A stretch of DNA of 64,000 nucleotides from Vibrio rumoiensis 1S-45 (GTDB lineage: Bacteria; Pseudomonadota; Gammaproteobacteria; Enterobacterales; Vibrionaceae). Each line of letters starts with the position of its first letter. The stretch's first letter is position 1. Positions 40,259 through 51,297 of this stretch are shown piece by piece. Where the stretch lies: NCBI RefSeq assembly GCF_000286955.2, contig NZ_AJYK02000043.1:62001-126000 (forward strand), in the 5' to 3' direction. The translations under genes were made by a program, and so were the position numbers. The notes beneath the pieces are model-generated. The model searched no databases and was not told where the DNA came from. It worked only from the letters and a program-made list of their open reading frames with translations.

Positions 40259-42115
40259 TTATTGCTCAGAGATCGCTTCATAAGAGATTTTAGTCGTTTT
40301 ACGTAGTGAATCCAGTACCGCTTCTAGGTCTTGTTGATTATTCATACGTAATAGCTGAGAAGCAATTTGTTGTTGGAATTGAGTATCATCACTTGTTGTA
40401 ACTTTATTCAATTTAAGAACGACAACATTACCTTGCTCATCTTTAGTTTGACCATACGTTGCTTTGCCATCTTCAGGATGAGGCAACGCAAATGCTTGAG
40501 CCGCTAAAGGTGAACGACGATCAATATTTTGTGTTTCACCAAATGTTAGTTGGTTTGCAGACAATATTGAATCATCGCCCTTCTTCAACGAGTCAACAAC
40601 TTTAGATGCAAGATTTAATGCCTCTTGTTCGCCTTTTGAAGCCGCTAGTTGAGCTTTCACTTTATCTTTAACTTCTTCAAGAGGCAGCGTTGTTTCAGAG
40701 CGTAAGTCATTCACACGAACAACAATGATGTGCTCAGGAGCCACTTCAAGAACTTCCGAGTTCAAACCTTCTTTTTTCACATCTGAATTTTGCAGTGCTT
40801 TAGCAACGGCTGGCACTTTAAGTACATCAGGTGCCGTTTCAGGTGAGATAAAATCGGTCGTTTGAATCTTTTGATCAATCGCTTTTGCTGAATCATCTAA
40901 CGAATCTGGTGATTCAAATGCCACTGACTCTAGCTTAGTTTGCAACTTATAGAATTGATCGAGTGCTTTTTCATCGACAAGATCAGATTTAATTTCAGCC
41001 GCCACTTCAGAGTAGGGTTTCGCATCGGGTGCTTTATCATCTTCTAATTGAATAATGTGGTAACCGAAGTTCGATTTTACAATCGCAGAAATATCACCTT
41101 TATTTTTCAGGTCAAATGCTGCAGTTTCAAACTCAGGGTCCATCACCCCTTTTTCGATCCAACCAAGATCACCGCCTTGCTTAGCGCTACCTACGTCTTC
41201 AGATGTTTCTTTTGCTAATTTAGCGAAATCTTCACCTGATTGCAGTTTAGCTAACACGTCTTCGGCTTTCTTCTCATCTTTGATCAGAATATGGCGTACT
41301 TTACGTTGTTCTTTTGTTGAGTACTTATCCAAATGATCTTGGTAATACTTCTGCGCTTCTTCATCAGTAATCGTGATCGATTTTTTAAGTTGGTCAGCTG
41401 AAAGTTCAATATAAGCCACTTTCATTTGCTCAGGGCGAGCATACTGATCAGAATGTTCTTTGTAATAAGTTGCCAGTTCTTCGTCAGTGACACTGACTTT
41501 CTTAGCAAAATCACTCACATTCAACACAATCGATTGAACATCACGTTTTTGTGTCATCAGCTCACTTTGCTGAGTCACTTCGTTTGGTAATGTAAACTCT
41601 GTATCTTGCAATGAAGAAACAATTTGCTGACGCAGTAGATCTTTACGTAAATACTCAGCAAAGCTATCGGCGTTAAAACCTGCACGACGCAATGTAGCAG
41701 CATAAACATCTTGATCAAACTTACCATCGGTTTGGAATTCAGGCATTGTCAAAATTAACTGACGTACTTGATCATCACTGATACGTAAATCTAATGATTT
41801 TGCATACTCTTCTAGTAACACATCGTTAATCATTCGATCTAAAACGCTTTTACGAAAAGATTGTACGTATTGCGGATCACCCATAAGCGTAGAAAAATAA
41901 TCGCCCATTTGAGATTGCATACGATTACGTTCATTTTGATACGCTTGTTCAAATGAACCACGATCAATTTCAGTATTACCTACTTTAGCAGCAGTGTTAC
42001 TGCCACCAGTAACTAAGTAACTACCCACACCGGCAAAGACAAATGAAAGGATAATTAATCCTAAGATGATTTTAATTGCGATGCCATTTACGCCTTCGCG
42101 TAGTCGATCCATCAT
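40259..42115 (-). CDS. ppiD: Periplasmic folding chaperone PpiD
   Basis: A 618-residue protein anchored in the inner membrane by one helix (about 12-32, GIAIKIILGLIILSFVFAGV). A SurA-N-like chaperone region precedes one PpiC/parvulin domain (about 265-360: RKVRHILIKDEK through GDLGWIEKGVMDPEFE and FGYHIIQLED), then a second SurA-like part. It assists proteins leaving the Sec translocon. The gene follows hupB as in E. coli, with a hairpin between them. Confidence 0.96.
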   Translation of the reverse strand: MMDRLREGVNGIAIKIILGLIILSFVFAGVGSYLVTGGSNTAAKVGNTEIDRGSFEQAYQNERNRMQSQMGDYFSTLMGDPQYVQSFRKSVLDRMINDVLLEEYAKSLDLRISDDQVRQLILTMPEFQTDGKFDQDVYAATLRRAGFNADSFAEYLRKDLLRQQIVSSLQDTEFTLPNEVTQQSELMTQKRDVQSIVLNVSDFAKKVSVTDEELATYYKEHSDQYARPEQMKVAYIELSADQLKKSITITDEEAQKYYQDHLDKYSTKEQRKVRHILIKDEKKAEDVLAKLQSGEDFAKLAKETSEDVGSAKQGGDLGWIEKGVMDPEFETAAFDLKNKGDISAIVKSNFGYHIIQLEDDKAPDAKPYSEVAAEIKSDLVDEKALDQFYKLQTKLESVAFESPDSLDDSAKAIDQKIQTTDFISPETAPDVLKVPAVAKALQNSDVKKEGLNSEVLEVAPEHIIVVRVNDLRSETTLPLEEVKDKVKAQLAASKGEQEALNLASKVVDSLKKGDDSILSANQLTFGETQNIDRRSPLAAQAFALPHPEDGKATYGQTKDEQGNVVVLKLNKVTTSDDTQFQQQIASQLLRMNNQQDLEAVLDSLRKTTKISYEAISEQ

Positions 42116-42251
42116 AATTTAATTGCTCTCTCAATACTGACTGACACCAAATGCAGTAAACTGCGCATAATGTTACTTACCTATAACATTACTTGTAGAA
42201 AACGACGCTTGGTAAGATAAAAAATATTACGTCGATAATATCAGAAAAAGA

Positions 42252-42276
42252 AAAGCGCACCAGTAAGATGCGCTTT
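42252..42276. terminator. Terminator after hupB
   Basis: AAAGCGCA (42252-42259) pairs with TGCGCTTT (42269-42276). On the minus strand TTTTCTTTTT follows. Confidence 0.75.
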
Positions 42277-42356
42277 TTGATAGAGAAAGATTGAGGTTAA
42301 ACGTAAAAACCCAAACCTGTTCACCTTTTGATGGTTAAAAACCATCAGAAACAATA

Positions 42357-42629
42357 TTAATTACAAGCATCTTTCAATGCTTTACCAGCTTTAAAAGCAG
42401 GTACTTTAGCTTCAGCGATTTGGATTACGTCACCCGTTTTAGGGTTACGGCCAGTACGTGCTGCACGAGTACGAACACTAAAAGTACCAAAACCGACTAG
42501 AGCAACTTGCTCTTCAGCTTTCAATGTTTCTGTTACCGCGTCGATAAATGCATCTAATGCGCGACCAGCTGCAGCTTTAGATATATCAGCGTCACCGGCA
42601 ATTTTTTCTACTAGTTGAGTTTTATTCAC
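42357..42629 (-). CDS. hupB: DNA-binding protein HU, beta subunit
   Basis: A 90-residue HU-family nucleoid protein. [48 protein letters not shown] and [13 protein letters not shown] are the canonical beta-arm and dimer elements. It bends and compacts DNA. It sits between lon and ppiD, the same order as in E. coli; GGGGAA precedes the ATG. Confidence 0.97.
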   Translation of the reverse strand: MNKTQLVEKIAGDADISKAAAGRALDAFIDAVTETLKAEEQVALVGFGTFSVRTRAARTGRNPKTGDVIQIAEAKVPAFKAGKALKDACN

Positions 42630-42762
42630 TTGTTGTTCCCCTTTTCACTATCAACTTCAAATTGACAATATATGTTCTATACAAATAATTAAGACTGAAC
42701 CGTTTTTATTTAATGTCTTTTTCGACTATCAGCTCAGGTCTATCAAGGTTAACTTAGCCTTG

Positions 42763-42801
42763 AAAAAAAACGCTGACAAGCACTTTCAGTCCTGTCAGCG
42801 T
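42763..42801 (-). terminator. Intrinsic terminator after lon
   Basis: ACGCTGACA (42770-42778) pairs with TGTCAGCGT (42793-42801) around a 14-nt loop, with eight U following on the minus strand. Confidence 0.85.
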
Positions 42802-42831
42802 CAAACTTTCAACTAAACTTGTTTAATATCA

Positions 42832-45183
42832 CTACTTTGTGATACCAATCACACAACCTGTAGGGTCATTTACTAAAGCGACAGGCAAAACTTCTTCTAT
42901 CCATTGGACTGGTTTCACCACTAAGTCAGCAATGACGTTGGCTGGAATGTCTTCCAAATCACGTTCGTTGTCTTTTGGAATAAGAATAGTTTTAATGCCA
43001 CCACGATGCGCTGCAAGTAATTTCTCTTTCAACCCACCAATAGGCAGCACCTCACCACGCAGGGTAATTTCACCTGTCATGGCCACATCCGCACGAACAG
43101 GGTTACCCGTTAAGCTCGAAATAAGCGCTGTACACATCGCAATACCTGCACTTGGGCCATCTTTAGGTGTTGCTCCTTCTGGCACGTGTACGTGAATATC
43201 ACGCTTCTCGTAGAAGTCAGGATTAATACCCAATTTTTCAGCGCGTGAACGAACAACCGTCATTGCCGCTTGAATCGACTCTTGCATGACATCGCCCAAT
43301 GAACCGGTATAAGTCAATTTACCTTTACCTATCATAGATTGAGTTTCAATGGTCAATAAATCGCCACCAACTTCTGTCCAAGCAAGCCCAGTTACTTGGC
43401 CAATACGATTGCTATCGTCTGCTTTACCATAATCGCAACGCTGAACACCAAGATATTCTTTCAAGTTATCCATTGTTACGGTCACAGATTTCAACTCAGG
43501 ATTGAGCAAGATATTCTTCACGGCTTTACGGCAGATTTTTGAAATCTCACGCTCAAGATTACGCACACCAGCTTCACGTGTGTAATAACGAATAATCCCG
43601 ATGATCGCAGAATCTTCGATGGTAATTTCCGCAGGTTTTAAACCATTTCGTTCAATTTGCTTATCAGTTAGATGTTTTTTAGCAATGTTGAGCTTTTCAT
43701 CTTCGGTATAACCAGACAAACGAATGACTTCCATACGATCCAATAACGGACCCGGAATATTCATTGAATTCGATGTCGCGACAAACATAACATCCGACAG
43801 GTCATAATCCACTTCAAGATAGTGATCGTTGAATGAGTTATTTTGCTCAGGATCTAAAACTTCAAGCAAGGCTGAAGAAGGATCACCACGCATGTCTGAA
43901 GCCATTTTGTCGATTTCATCCAGTAAGAATAATGGGTTTTTAACGCCCACTTTAGACATCTTCTGAATAAGTTTACCTGGCATTGAACCAATGTAAGTAC
44001 GACGGTGACCACGGATCTCCGCTTCATCACGTACACCACCAAGCGCCATACGCGTATACTGGCGTCCAGTAGCAGCCGCAATCGAACGTCCTAATGAGGT
44101 TTTACCTACACCCGGAGGACCGACTAAACAAAGAATAGGACCTTTGAGTTTATTAATTCGGGTTTGAACCGCTAAATACTCTAAGATGCGCTCTTTTACT
44201 CGCTCTAAACCATAGTGATCTTCATTTAAGATTTCTTCGGCTTTGGCTAAATTCTTTTTCACTTTAGAGCGCTTACTCCAAGGCACACCAACCATCCAAT
44301 CGATATAGCTACGCACAACGGTGGCTTCAGCTGACATTGGTGACATCATTTTCAGCTTTTGCAGTTCTTGTTCCGTTTTTTCGCGTGCCTCTTTTGGCAT
44401 TTTAGCGTCTTCAATTTTTTTCTTTAACGCTTCAAATTCATCTGGAGCATCATCCATATCACCGAGCTCTTTCTGAATGGCTTTCATTTGCTCATTCAAG
44501 TAATACTCGCGCTGTGATTTCTCCATTTGTTTTTTAACGCGGCCACGGATACGTTTTTCAACTTGTAACAAGTCGATTTCCGATTCCATCATCCCCATTA
44601 AAAACTCAAGGCGTTCAACCACATTTGGGATCTCAAGGACACGTTGCTTATCATTGAGCTTAAGTGGCATGTGCGCAGCAATAGTATCTGCCAAACGCGC
44701 AGCTTCATCGATCCCATTTAACGAAGTCAGAACTTCAGGTGGGATCTTTTTATTAAGCTTAATAAAGCCTTCAAATTGATTGATTGCACTGCGAACAATA
44801 ACTTCTTGCTCTCGTTCATCAACTTCTGGGGTCAGCAAAAATTCCGCATCGGCAGTAAAGAAGTCTTCATTTGAAAAGGTATGCACTTTGGCACGTTGTT
44901 GACCTTCGACGAGTACTTTCACTGTGCCATCAGGAAGCTTTAGCAACTGCAAAATCGTTGCAACTGTTCCTGTTGAAAACAGATCATCAATAGTAGGCTC
45001 GTCAGTTTCCGCATCTTTTTGTGCAACCAATAATACTTGTTTATTGGTTTCCATTGCGGTTTCTAAACATTGAATCGACTTTTCACGGCCAACAAAAAGT
45101 GGAATGACCATGTGTGGATAAACCACAACATCACGTAGGGGTAATACGGGAATCTCGATACGCTCGGAACGCTCCAAGTTCAT
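42832..45183 (-). CDS. lon: ATP-dependent protease Lon
   Basis: A 783-residue (E. coli 784) AAA+ protease that degrades misfolded and regulatory proteins. N-terminal LON domain ([16 protein letters not shown]), coiled-coil middle, Walker [20 protein letters not shown], and the C-terminal Ser-Lys protease domain with the catalytic Ser in [11 protein letters not shown] start at ATG 45183 ([13 protein letters not shown]); a longer frame begins nine codons upstream. A near-perfect heat-shock promoter lies 40-66 bp before the start. Confidence 0.98.
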   Translation of the reverse strand: MNLERSERIEIPVLPLRDVVVYPHMVIPLFVGREKSIQCLETAMETNKQVLLVAQKDAETDEPTIDDLFSTGTVATILQLLKLPDGTVKVLVEGQQRAKVHTFSNEDFFTADAEFLLTPEVDEREQEVIVRSAINQFEGFIKLNKKIPPEVLTSLNGIDEAARLADTIAAHMPLKLNDKQRVLEIPNVVERLEFLMGMMESEIDLLQVEKRIRGRVKKQMEKSQREYYLNEQMKAIQKELGDMDDAPDEFEALKKKIEDAKMPKEAREKTEQELQKLKMMSPMSAEATVVRSYIDWMVGVPWSKRSKVKKNLAKAEEILNEDHYGLERVKERILEYLAVQTRINKLKGPILCLVGPPGVGKTSLGRSIAAATGRQYTRMALGGVRDEAEIRGHRRTYIGSMPGKLIQKMSKVGVKNPLFLLDEIDKMASDMRGDPSSALLEVLDPEQNNSFNDHYLEVDYDLSDVMFVATSNSMNIPGPLLDRMEVIRLSGYTEDEKLNIAKKHLTDKQIERNGLKPAEITIEDSAIIGIIRYYTREAGVRNLEREISKICRKAVKNILLNPELKSVTVTMDNLKEYLGVQRCDYGKADDSNRIGQVTGLAWTEVGGDLLTIETQSMIGKGKLTYTGSLGDVMQESIQAAMTVVRSRAEKLGINPDFYEKRDIHVHVPEGATPKDGPSAGIAMCTALISSLTGNPVRADVAMTGEITLRGEVLPIGGLKEKLLAAHRGGIKTILIPKDNERDLEDIPANVIADLVVKPVQWIEEVLPVALVNDPTGCVIGITK

Positions 45184-45222
45184 ATTATTCTCTCTATTCC
45201 GTTTGCACATTCATTGAGGAGT

Positions 45223-45249
45223 ATATGGGGGCTATCTAGCTAGTTTCAA
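45223..45249 (-). promoter_or_regulatory. Sigma-32 heat-shock promoter of lon
   Basis: On the minus strand TTGAAA (45244-45249), 13 bases, then CCCCATAT (45223-45230) match the RpoH consensus TTGAAA-N11-16-CCCCATNT. It lies just after the clpX terminator, so lon is transcribed independently under heat-shock control. Confidence 0.85.
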
Positions 45250-45260
45250 TAACATAAATA

Positions 45261-45285
45261 AAAAAAGGAGGCTTACCGCCTCCTT
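45261..45285 (-). terminator. Intrinsic terminator after clpX
   Basis: AAGGAGGC (45265-45272) pairs with GCCTCCTT (45278-45285) with a 5-nt loop and a U-run on the minus strand. It separates clpX from the lon heat-shock promoter. Confidence 0.85.
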
Positions 45286-45314
45286 ATTGTTCATATTTTC
45301 GCCTTTATTCTGAT

Positions 45315-46595
45315 TTATTCAGAACTTGCGAGTTGGTTTTCAGTATTTTGATAAATCAAAAGAGGCTCAGATTCCCCTTTAATTACAGATTCATCAATCA
45401 CCACTTTGGTCACATCTTTGTTTGATGGCAACTCATACATGGTTTCAAGTAATACTGATTCCAAAATTGAACGAAGTCCACGAGCACCAGTTTTACGGTC
45501 CATTGCTTTCTTCGCAATCGCTTTTAATGCGTCTTCACGGAATTCAAGCTCTGCGCCTTCCAAATCAAATAGTGCACCGTATTGTTTGGTCAGTGCATTT
45601 TTTGGTTGGCAAAGAATTTGAATCAATGCGTCTTCATCAAGCTCTGTCAGCGTGGTAGTGACAGGTAAACGACCAATGAATTCTGGGATCAAACCGTATT
45701 TCACCAAATCTTCTGGCTCGACTTGCTTGAACAATTCACTGATGGTTTTGCTTTCGTCTTTACTGCGAACATCCGCACCAAAACCGATACCAGTACCAAC
45801 GGCAACACGCTGTTCAATCACTTTATCTAGGCCAGCAAATGCACCACCACAGATAAATAGGATCTTAGATGTGTCCACTTGTAAAAACTCTTGCTGAGGG
45901 TGCTTACGTCCACCTTGAGGTGGAACCGATGCAACCGTACCTTCAACCAGTTTCAGAAGTGCTTGTTGCACACCTTCACCGGATACATCACGCGTGATGG
46001 ATGGGTTTTCAGCTTTACGTGAAATTTTATCAATTTCATCAATATAAACGATACCACGCTCTGCTTTCGCTACGTCGTAATCACATTTTTGCAGTAACTT
46101 CTGGATGATGTTTTCAACGTCTTCGCCCACGTAACCCGCTTCTGTCAACGTAGTTGCATCAGCCATTGTGAAAGGAACATCCAAGAAACGAGCTAATGTT
46201 TCAGCAAGCAGTGTTTTACCACTACCGGTTGGGCCAATCAGCAAGATGTTACTCTTACCTAGCTCAACGCCATCTTTGGTCTTATCACCATTACGTAAAC
46301 GTTTGTAGTGGTTATACACTGCAACAGACAACACTTTTTTCGCGTAGTCTTGACCAATAACATAATCGTCTAAGTGTTCACGAATGTCTTTTGGCGTTGG
46401 CAGCGCTTCCGATTCTTTCTTCGGAACCACGTCTTTCACTTCTTCGCGGATGATGTCATTACATAAGTCGACACACTCATCACACACATATACGGACGGA
46501 CCTGCGATCAGCTTGCGAACCTCATGCTGGCTTTTACCGCAGAAAGAGCAATACAGCAGTTTAGTACTACCACCCTCTTTGCTTTTATCTGTCAT
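45315..46595 (-). CDS. clpX: ClpX ATPase subunit of ClpXP
   Basis: A 426-residue AAA+ unfoldase. N-terminal zinc domain CSFCGKSQ...CDECVDLC, Walker [16 protein letters not shown], Walker [11 protein letters not shown], sensor-2 GARGLRSI. The loop with the IGF motif that contacts ClpP is seen near GIGFGADV. It recognises tagged substrates and feeds them to ClpP, which is encoded directly upstream. This clpP-clpX-lon-hupB-ppiD order equals E. coli. Confidence 0.98.
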   Translation of the reverse strand: MTDKSKEGGSTKLLYCSFCGKSQHEVRKLIAGPSVYVCDECVDLCNDIIREEVKDVVPKKESEALPTPKDIREHLDDYVIGQDYAKKVLSVAVYNHYKRLRNGDKTKDGVELGKSNILLIGPTGSGKTLLAETLARFLDVPFTMADATTLTEAGYVGEDVENIIQKLLQKCDYDVAKAERGIVYIDEIDKISRKAENPSITRDVSGEGVQQALLKLVEGTVASVPPQGGRKHPQQEFLQVDTSKILFICGGAFAGLDKVIEQRVAVGTGIGFGADVRSKDESKTISELFKQVEPEDLVKYGLIPEFIGRLPVTTTLTELDEDALIQILCQPKNALTKQYGALFDLEGAELEFREDALKAIAKKAMDRKTGARGLRSILESVLLETMYELPSNKDVTKVVIDESVIKGESEPLLIYQNTENQLASSE

Positions 46596-46752
46596 TCGCT
46601 AACCTCTTAGCCTTTTCTTCTTAAATTCAGTCTACAACAAATTTCTGTACATTGCTTTGTAGGAAACCGTTGAGTTAAAGAAAACATCGACACTTTCAAG
46701 TAATGACCCGATTGCACGAGTAAAAATTTCACTTCAAAGTGCCTTGAAGTCT

Positions 46753-47379
46753 TTACGCTGGGCGTTTTTCAAGCACGGCGTCTACTAAACCGTAATCAAC
46801 CGACTGTTGAGCCGACATGAAGTTATCACGATCGGTATCACGCTCGATGATGTCTAATGGCTGGCCAGTATGCTCAGCAAGTAAGCCATTTAAGCGTTGC
46901 TTGATGGTTAAAATTTCTTGTGCGTGAATTTGAATATCAGACGCTTGGCCTTGGAAACCACCTAGTGGTTGGTGAATCATCACGCGTGAATTTGGTAGCA
47001 CAAAACGCTTACCTTTTTCACCACCAGCCAATAAGAATGCGCCCATTGAACACGCTTGACCCATACATACTGTACTCACATTTGGTTTGATAAACTGCAT
47101 AGTATCGTAGATAGACATACCTGCTGTTACAGAACCACCTGGTGAGTTGATATAAAGAAAAATATCTTTATCTGGGCTTTCTGACTCTAAAAACAGTAAC
47201 TGAGCCACAACAAGGTTTGCCATGTGGTCTTCGACTTGCCCAGTAAGGAAAATAATACGTTCTTTTAATAGACGAGAATAGATATCGTATGAACGCTCAC
47301 CACGAGACGTTTGCTCTACCACCATTGGTACAAGCGCATCAACAATTGGAGACATGGAATGATTTTCTTGGTAGCTCAT
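46753..47379 (-). CDS. clpP: ClpP protease subunit
   Basis: A 208-residue serine peptidase forming the ClpXP/ClpAP chamber. The triad is Ser111 in [10 protein letters not shown], His136 in MIHQPLGG and Asp185 in DTDRDNF, at the same positions as in E. coli. I start at ATG 47379 (MSYQENHS), which has AGGGAAA 7 nt upstream; the frame extends 19 codons further. Downstream clpX is 157 bp away. Confidence 0.96.
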   Translation of the reverse strand: MSYQENHSMSPIVDALVPMVVEQTSRGERSYDIYSRLLKERIIFLTGQVEDHMANLVVAQLLFLESESPDKDIFLYINSPGGSVTAGMSIYDTMQFIKPNVSTVCMGQACSMGAFLLAGGEKGKRFVLPNSRVMIHQPLGGFQGQASDIQIHAQEILTIKQRLNGLLAEHTGQPLDIIERDTDRDNFMSAQQSVDYGLVDAVLEKRPA

Positions 47380-47488
47380 ATTCGCTTTCCCTGTAGTGGA
47401 TAAGTTTATAAATGCAATAATCGTTTGATTAATCATAAACCTAGATGCTTACCGATGCCAACCGAGAATAACGATTGTTGTAGCAAGC

Positions 47489-47547
47489 TATAAAAATAAA
47501 TGGCCCGAATGATCTACTCATAGAAAAGAGAGTCATATCGAGCCATT
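47489..47547 (-). terminator. Intrinsic terminator after tig
   Basis: AATGGCCCGA (47499-47508) pairs with TCGAGCCATT (47538-47547) with one wobble; the minus strand continues TATTTTTATAG. Additional pairing inside the loop (GACTC/GAGT) may lengthen the stem. Confidence 0.75.
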
Positions 47548-47619
47548 GTTAGCAAAAGAGTTAAAAGGCTGTCAACCCTTCTGCTCAGCGAAACCTGATT
47601 TACTTAACAAAATGAAAGA

Positions 47620-48924
47620 TTAAGCAGGTTGTTGCTGGTTCATTAACTCATTGAAGCTAACTTCTTTATCAGAAACTTTTGCTTTAGCAATGATTGCATC
47701 AATTGCTTGGTCTTCTAGAGCCACGTTACGGATGTTGTTCATCATCTGCTCGTTTTGCTCGTAGTAAGCGATAACTTCTGATGGATCTTCGTAAGCAGTC
47801 GCCATTTCTTCGATAAGTGCTTTCACGCGCTCATCATCAGCTTTCAATTCTTCAGTCTTGATTACTTCACCTAGAAGTAGACCAACTTTTACGCGACGAG
47901 CAGCTTGCTCTTCAAACAATTCACGTGGCAGTTGAGCTGCTGCTTCAGGGTTACCACCGAAACGTTGTGCTGCTTGTTGACGTAACACTTCAACTTCTTG
48001 GTCGATAAGTGCAGAAGGTACGTCCATTTCGTTTTGCTCAACAAGACCATTGATCGCTTGCTCTTTGATACGACCTTTGATTGCTTGCTTAAGTTCACGT
48101 TCCATATTCTTACGAACTTCAGCTTTAAGTGCGTCTACACCGCCTTCAGTTACGCCGAATTTAGCAACGAACTCATCAGTTAGTTCAGGAAGCTCACGAG
48201 TTTCAACTTTGCTCAATTTAATATCGAACTTAGCTGATTTACCTTTTAGGTTTTCAGCGTGGTAATCTTCTGGGAAGTTCACGTCGATAGAAAATTCTTC
48301 GCCCGCTTTCTTACCTAGGATACCGTCTTCAAAACCAGGGATCATGCGACCTTGGCCCATTTCAAGAGGGAAAGCGTCTGCTTTACCGCCTTCAAATGCT
48401 TCACCGTCGATGTAGCCAACGAAATCGATAGTTGCACGGCTTGTTTCGCCAACGACTTCTTCAACTTCAGCCCAAGTAGACTGTTGCTTACGAAGTGTTT
48501 CGATCATTTCATTAACGTCTTCTTCTTTAACTTCTACTGCTGGTTTTTCAACAGTGATGTTATCTAAACCTTTCAATTCAACTTCTGGGTAAACTTCAAA
48601 AGTTGCAGTAAAGACAAGATCTTTACCTTCTTCAAACTCAACAGGAGCAAACGTTGGTGCGCCTGCTGGGTTGATTTTTTCTTTAACGATTGATTCGATA
48701 AAGTGACGCTGCATCACTTCACCCATGATGTCTTGACGTACTGCTTTGCCGTACATTTGTGCAACCATCTTCATCGGTACTTTTCCTTTACGGAAGCCAT
48801 CAAAACGACGGTTTTTCGCGATGTTGCGCAATTCAGCTGTCACTGCATCTTCGATGTTAGCAGCAGGAACAGTAATAGTAAGACGGCGTTCTAGGCCTTC
48901 TAGAGTTTCAACAGTAGCTTGCAT
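47620..48924 (-). CDS. tig: Trigger factor
   Basis: A 434-residue ribosome-associated chaperone. The ribosome-binding signature [16 protein letters not shown] is at 39-54, the FKBP-like PPIase domain ([40 protein letters not shown]) follows at about 155-205, and the helical C-terminal chaperone arms run to the end. It binds nascent chains at the exit tunnel. It precedes clpP, as in most gammaproteobacteria. Confidence 0.97.
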   Translation of the reverse strand: MQATVETLEGLERRLTITVPAANIEDAVTAELRNIAKNRRFDGFRKGKVPMKMVAQMYGKAVRQDIMGEVMQRHFIESIVKEKINPAGAPTFAPVEFEEGKDLVFTATFEVYPEVELKGLDNITVEKPAVEVKEEDVNEMIETLRKQQSTWAEVEEVVGETSRATIDFVGYIDGEAFEGGKADAFPLEMGQGRMIPGFEDGILGKKAGEEFSIDVNFPEDYHAENLKGKSAKFDIKLSKVETRELPELTDEFVAKFGVTEGGVDALKAEVRKNMERELKQAIKGRIKEQAINGLVEQNEMDVPSALIDQEVEVLRQQAAQRFGGNPEAAAQLPRELFEEQAARRVKVGLLLGEVIKTEELKADDERVKALIEEMATAYEDPSEVIAYYEQNEQMMNNIRNVALEDQAIDAIIAKAKVSDKEVSFNELMNQQQPA

Positions 48925-49442
48925 TATTTATAAACCTCAAAACTGGCTCAATAATTATGAGCGTATGAACTAACGTATGGTTCTAAAGAGTATTCCTCTC
49001 AAGATTAGTGTTAGCTACATTTCTTGTGTTGCGTTCAATTGAACACATAAAATTGTGAGCATCAATCAACGAATCAAACTGGTTTACAGAGATTAGCGAT
49101 GACTGAACTAATGAGCGAAACCTTTTTCATTTTTATCACAAACAAAATTCACAATAAAAATCAAAGTGAAAGGCCTCTCCAATTAGTCTCAGGATAAAAT
49201 TCGACGCATCATTCTAGCGATCTGAACCGCGACTGTCGAGATAAGTCCTAAATTCTCGTCCTAAATGATTAATTATTAGGATATGTGAATTAAATGGGGA
49301 CGTTACCTCACTTTTCAAGGGAATCTAACGGTTTTTTTCACTAAACTCAGAAAAAGAGATCCAGCTCAGGTTTCCAATAGGCAAACTGGCAACCTGTATG
49401 TGGATGCTTATTCTAAAGCCTACTTCCCAATGAGAACGCTCT
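48925..49442. other. Intergenic region between tig and dctB
   Basis: These 518 bases separate divergent genes and must contain the tig and dctB promoters. I found no tRNA, no credible small ORF and no clear promoter hexamers. Confidence 0.4.
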
Positions 49443-51221
49443 GTGAGAAAACCAAAACCCTTTATTGTTATCTCATTTATTCTGTATTTTTCTGTGGCTA
49501 TTTGTGCCGTCTTTTTTTCGTGGCAACATTATTATCAGTCACGTTTAAATACCAGCCAATTGCAGTTGCAACAATTCTCGCAGCACTTTCTCACCCAAAT
49601 AGATAAATACGCGTTTATCCCACAATTACTTGCTCAAAATAAGCGCCTAACCAACACATTATTAGAACATAAAAATTCTGCGCAAATAGAAGTCACCAAT
49701 CGGTATCTTGAGCAAATAAATCAATTAGTTAATACCTCCGACATTTATCTAATTGATCAAAAAGGCAATACTATTTCGGCCAGTAACTGGAAAGACAAAG
49801 CCACTTTCATTGGGCAAAACTTCTCTTTTAGGCCTTATTTTCAACAGGCAATTTCAGGGCAAAACAGCCAATATTTTGCTTTAGGTTCTATGTCTGGATT
49901 GAGAGGGTATTATTATTCCTCCCCTATCATTCACGCGGCAGAAATCATCGGCGTGGTTGTCGTGAAAATTCAACTTTCAACTATTGAGAATAACTGGAAC
50001 GATCAACAAAACCATTTCGTAGTCAGCGATAACAATCACATTGTGATGATGACAGACCAAGATAGTTGGCTATACAAAAGCTTGATCGACCTACCTCAAT
50101 CTACTCTTTTAAAAATTCAACATGGCCGTCGCTATTTGGACAAACAAATATCGTCACTTGGCTTTATTGGCAACCTAAGTAATCAACCTATCGAAATCTA
50201 CATTAATGGCCAACAAGGTTTATATCACCGCTATATGTCGGTGTCTCAATACTTACCCAAGCAAGATCTTAATGTTCGTATTTTAACCCCAAAAATGCTG
50301 GTTGTGTGGGATGTCGTGAGTGTGTTATTCATTTTTACCTTAATGGCAATTTTACTCTTTTTTATCGTTTTATTTTATCGCCAGCGTAAGATTCGGTTAT
50401 TACAAATAGAGAGGATACGCGCTCAAGCCAACCAAGAACTTGAATTTCAAGTATTGGAAAGAACCGCAGAATTGCACACAGAAATTCACACTCGTATTCA
50501 AACAGAAAATGCCCTACGACAAACCCAAGATGAGTTGATTCAAACCGTCAAACTGGCTGTTTTGGGGCAAATGTCTGCCAGTATTAGCCATGAGTTAAAT
50601 AACCCACTCGCCGCCATTCGTAGCTTTTCGGATAATGCCCAACAATTTCTATTGAAAAACGATAATGAAAAAGTGCAGAAGAACTTAGAACGTATTTCTG
50701 AACTCACGGTTCGAATGGCAAAAATCAGCCAGCAATTAAAGCATTTCGCTAAACGGACCTCCGCGAATGATTTAATCAATGCCAATGTGGCGATTGTCAT
50801 TAAATCAGCTTATGACTTAATGCAACCAGAGCTCAAAGTACAAGGCGTACATGTGGCTCTGATTTTACCCACAGACCCCATCATGGCAAAAGTAAACCCG
50901 ATTGCTTTAGAGCAAGTCATTATTAATACCCTCACCAATGCAATTCATGCGGTATCTGACCAAGAGCAAAAACATATTGAGCTTGAACTGAAAGCCAATC
51001 AAGACGGTATCAAGATTGATATTAGTGATAATGGTTGTGGGATCCGCTCAGACCAACTCGATCACCTTTTTGACCCATTTTATACCAGTAAACAAAATGG
51101 CTTGGGGCTGGGTTTATCTATCTCTCAACAAATTATGCAGAGCATGAAGGGTTCAATTTCGGCTAAGAATAAAGATTCTGGCGGGGCAAAATTTACTCTT
51201 ACCATACCGCTAAGTAAGTAA
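49443..51221 (+). CDS. dctB: C4-dicarboxylate sensor histidine kinase DctB
   Basis: A 592-residue sensor. TM1 (8-27) and TM2 (about 290-311) enclose a periplasmic double Cache domain. The linker is coiled-coil like (FYRQRKIRLLQIERIRAQ), then the HisKA domain with phospho-acceptor His383 in SASISHELNNPLAAI, and the HATPase with NTLTNAIHAV, DNGCGI and GLGLGLSI. It starts at GTG 49443. It senses succinate, malate and similar acids and phosphorylates DctD, encoded 76 bp downstream. Confidence 0.92.
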   Translation: MRKPKPFIVISFILYFSVAICAVFFSWQHYYQSRLNTSQLQLQQFSQHFLTQIDKYAFIPQLLAQNKRLTNTLLEHKNSAQIEVTNRYLEQINQLVNTSDIYLIDQKGNTISASNWKDKATFIGQNFSFRPYFQQAISGQNSQYFALGSMSGLRGYYYSSPIIHAAEIIGVVVVKIQLSTIENNWNDQQNHFVVSDNNHIVMMTDQDSWLYKSLIDLPQSTLLKIQHGRRYLDKQISSLGFIGNLSNQPIEIYINGQQGLYHRYMSVSQYLPKQDLNVRILTPKMLVVWDVVSVLFIFTLMAILLFFIVLFYRQRKIRLLQIERIRAQANQELEFQVLERTAELHTEIHTRIQTENALRQTQDELIQTVKLAVLGQMSASISHELNNPLAAIRSFSDNAQQFLLKNDNEKVQKNLERISELTVRMAKISQQLKHFAKRTSANDLINANVAIVIKSAYDLMQPELKVQGVHVALILPTDPIMAKVNPIALEQVIINTLTNAIHAVSDQEQKHIELELKANQDGIKIDISDNGCGIRSDQLDHLFDPFYTSKQNGLGLGLSISQQIMQSMKGSISAKNKDSGGAKFTLTIPLSK

Positions 51222-51297
51222 AAGTATAAACGGCTTTAATCGCGCCCTAGCGACCAATGTTATTCCAAAAAACAGAATAATTAAAAAGGAAAACGTA

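Noticed and set aside
42335..42352. GATGGTT/AACCATC hairpin after hupB
   Set aside because: No U-tract on the minus strand; the hairpin at 42252-42276 is the better terminator.
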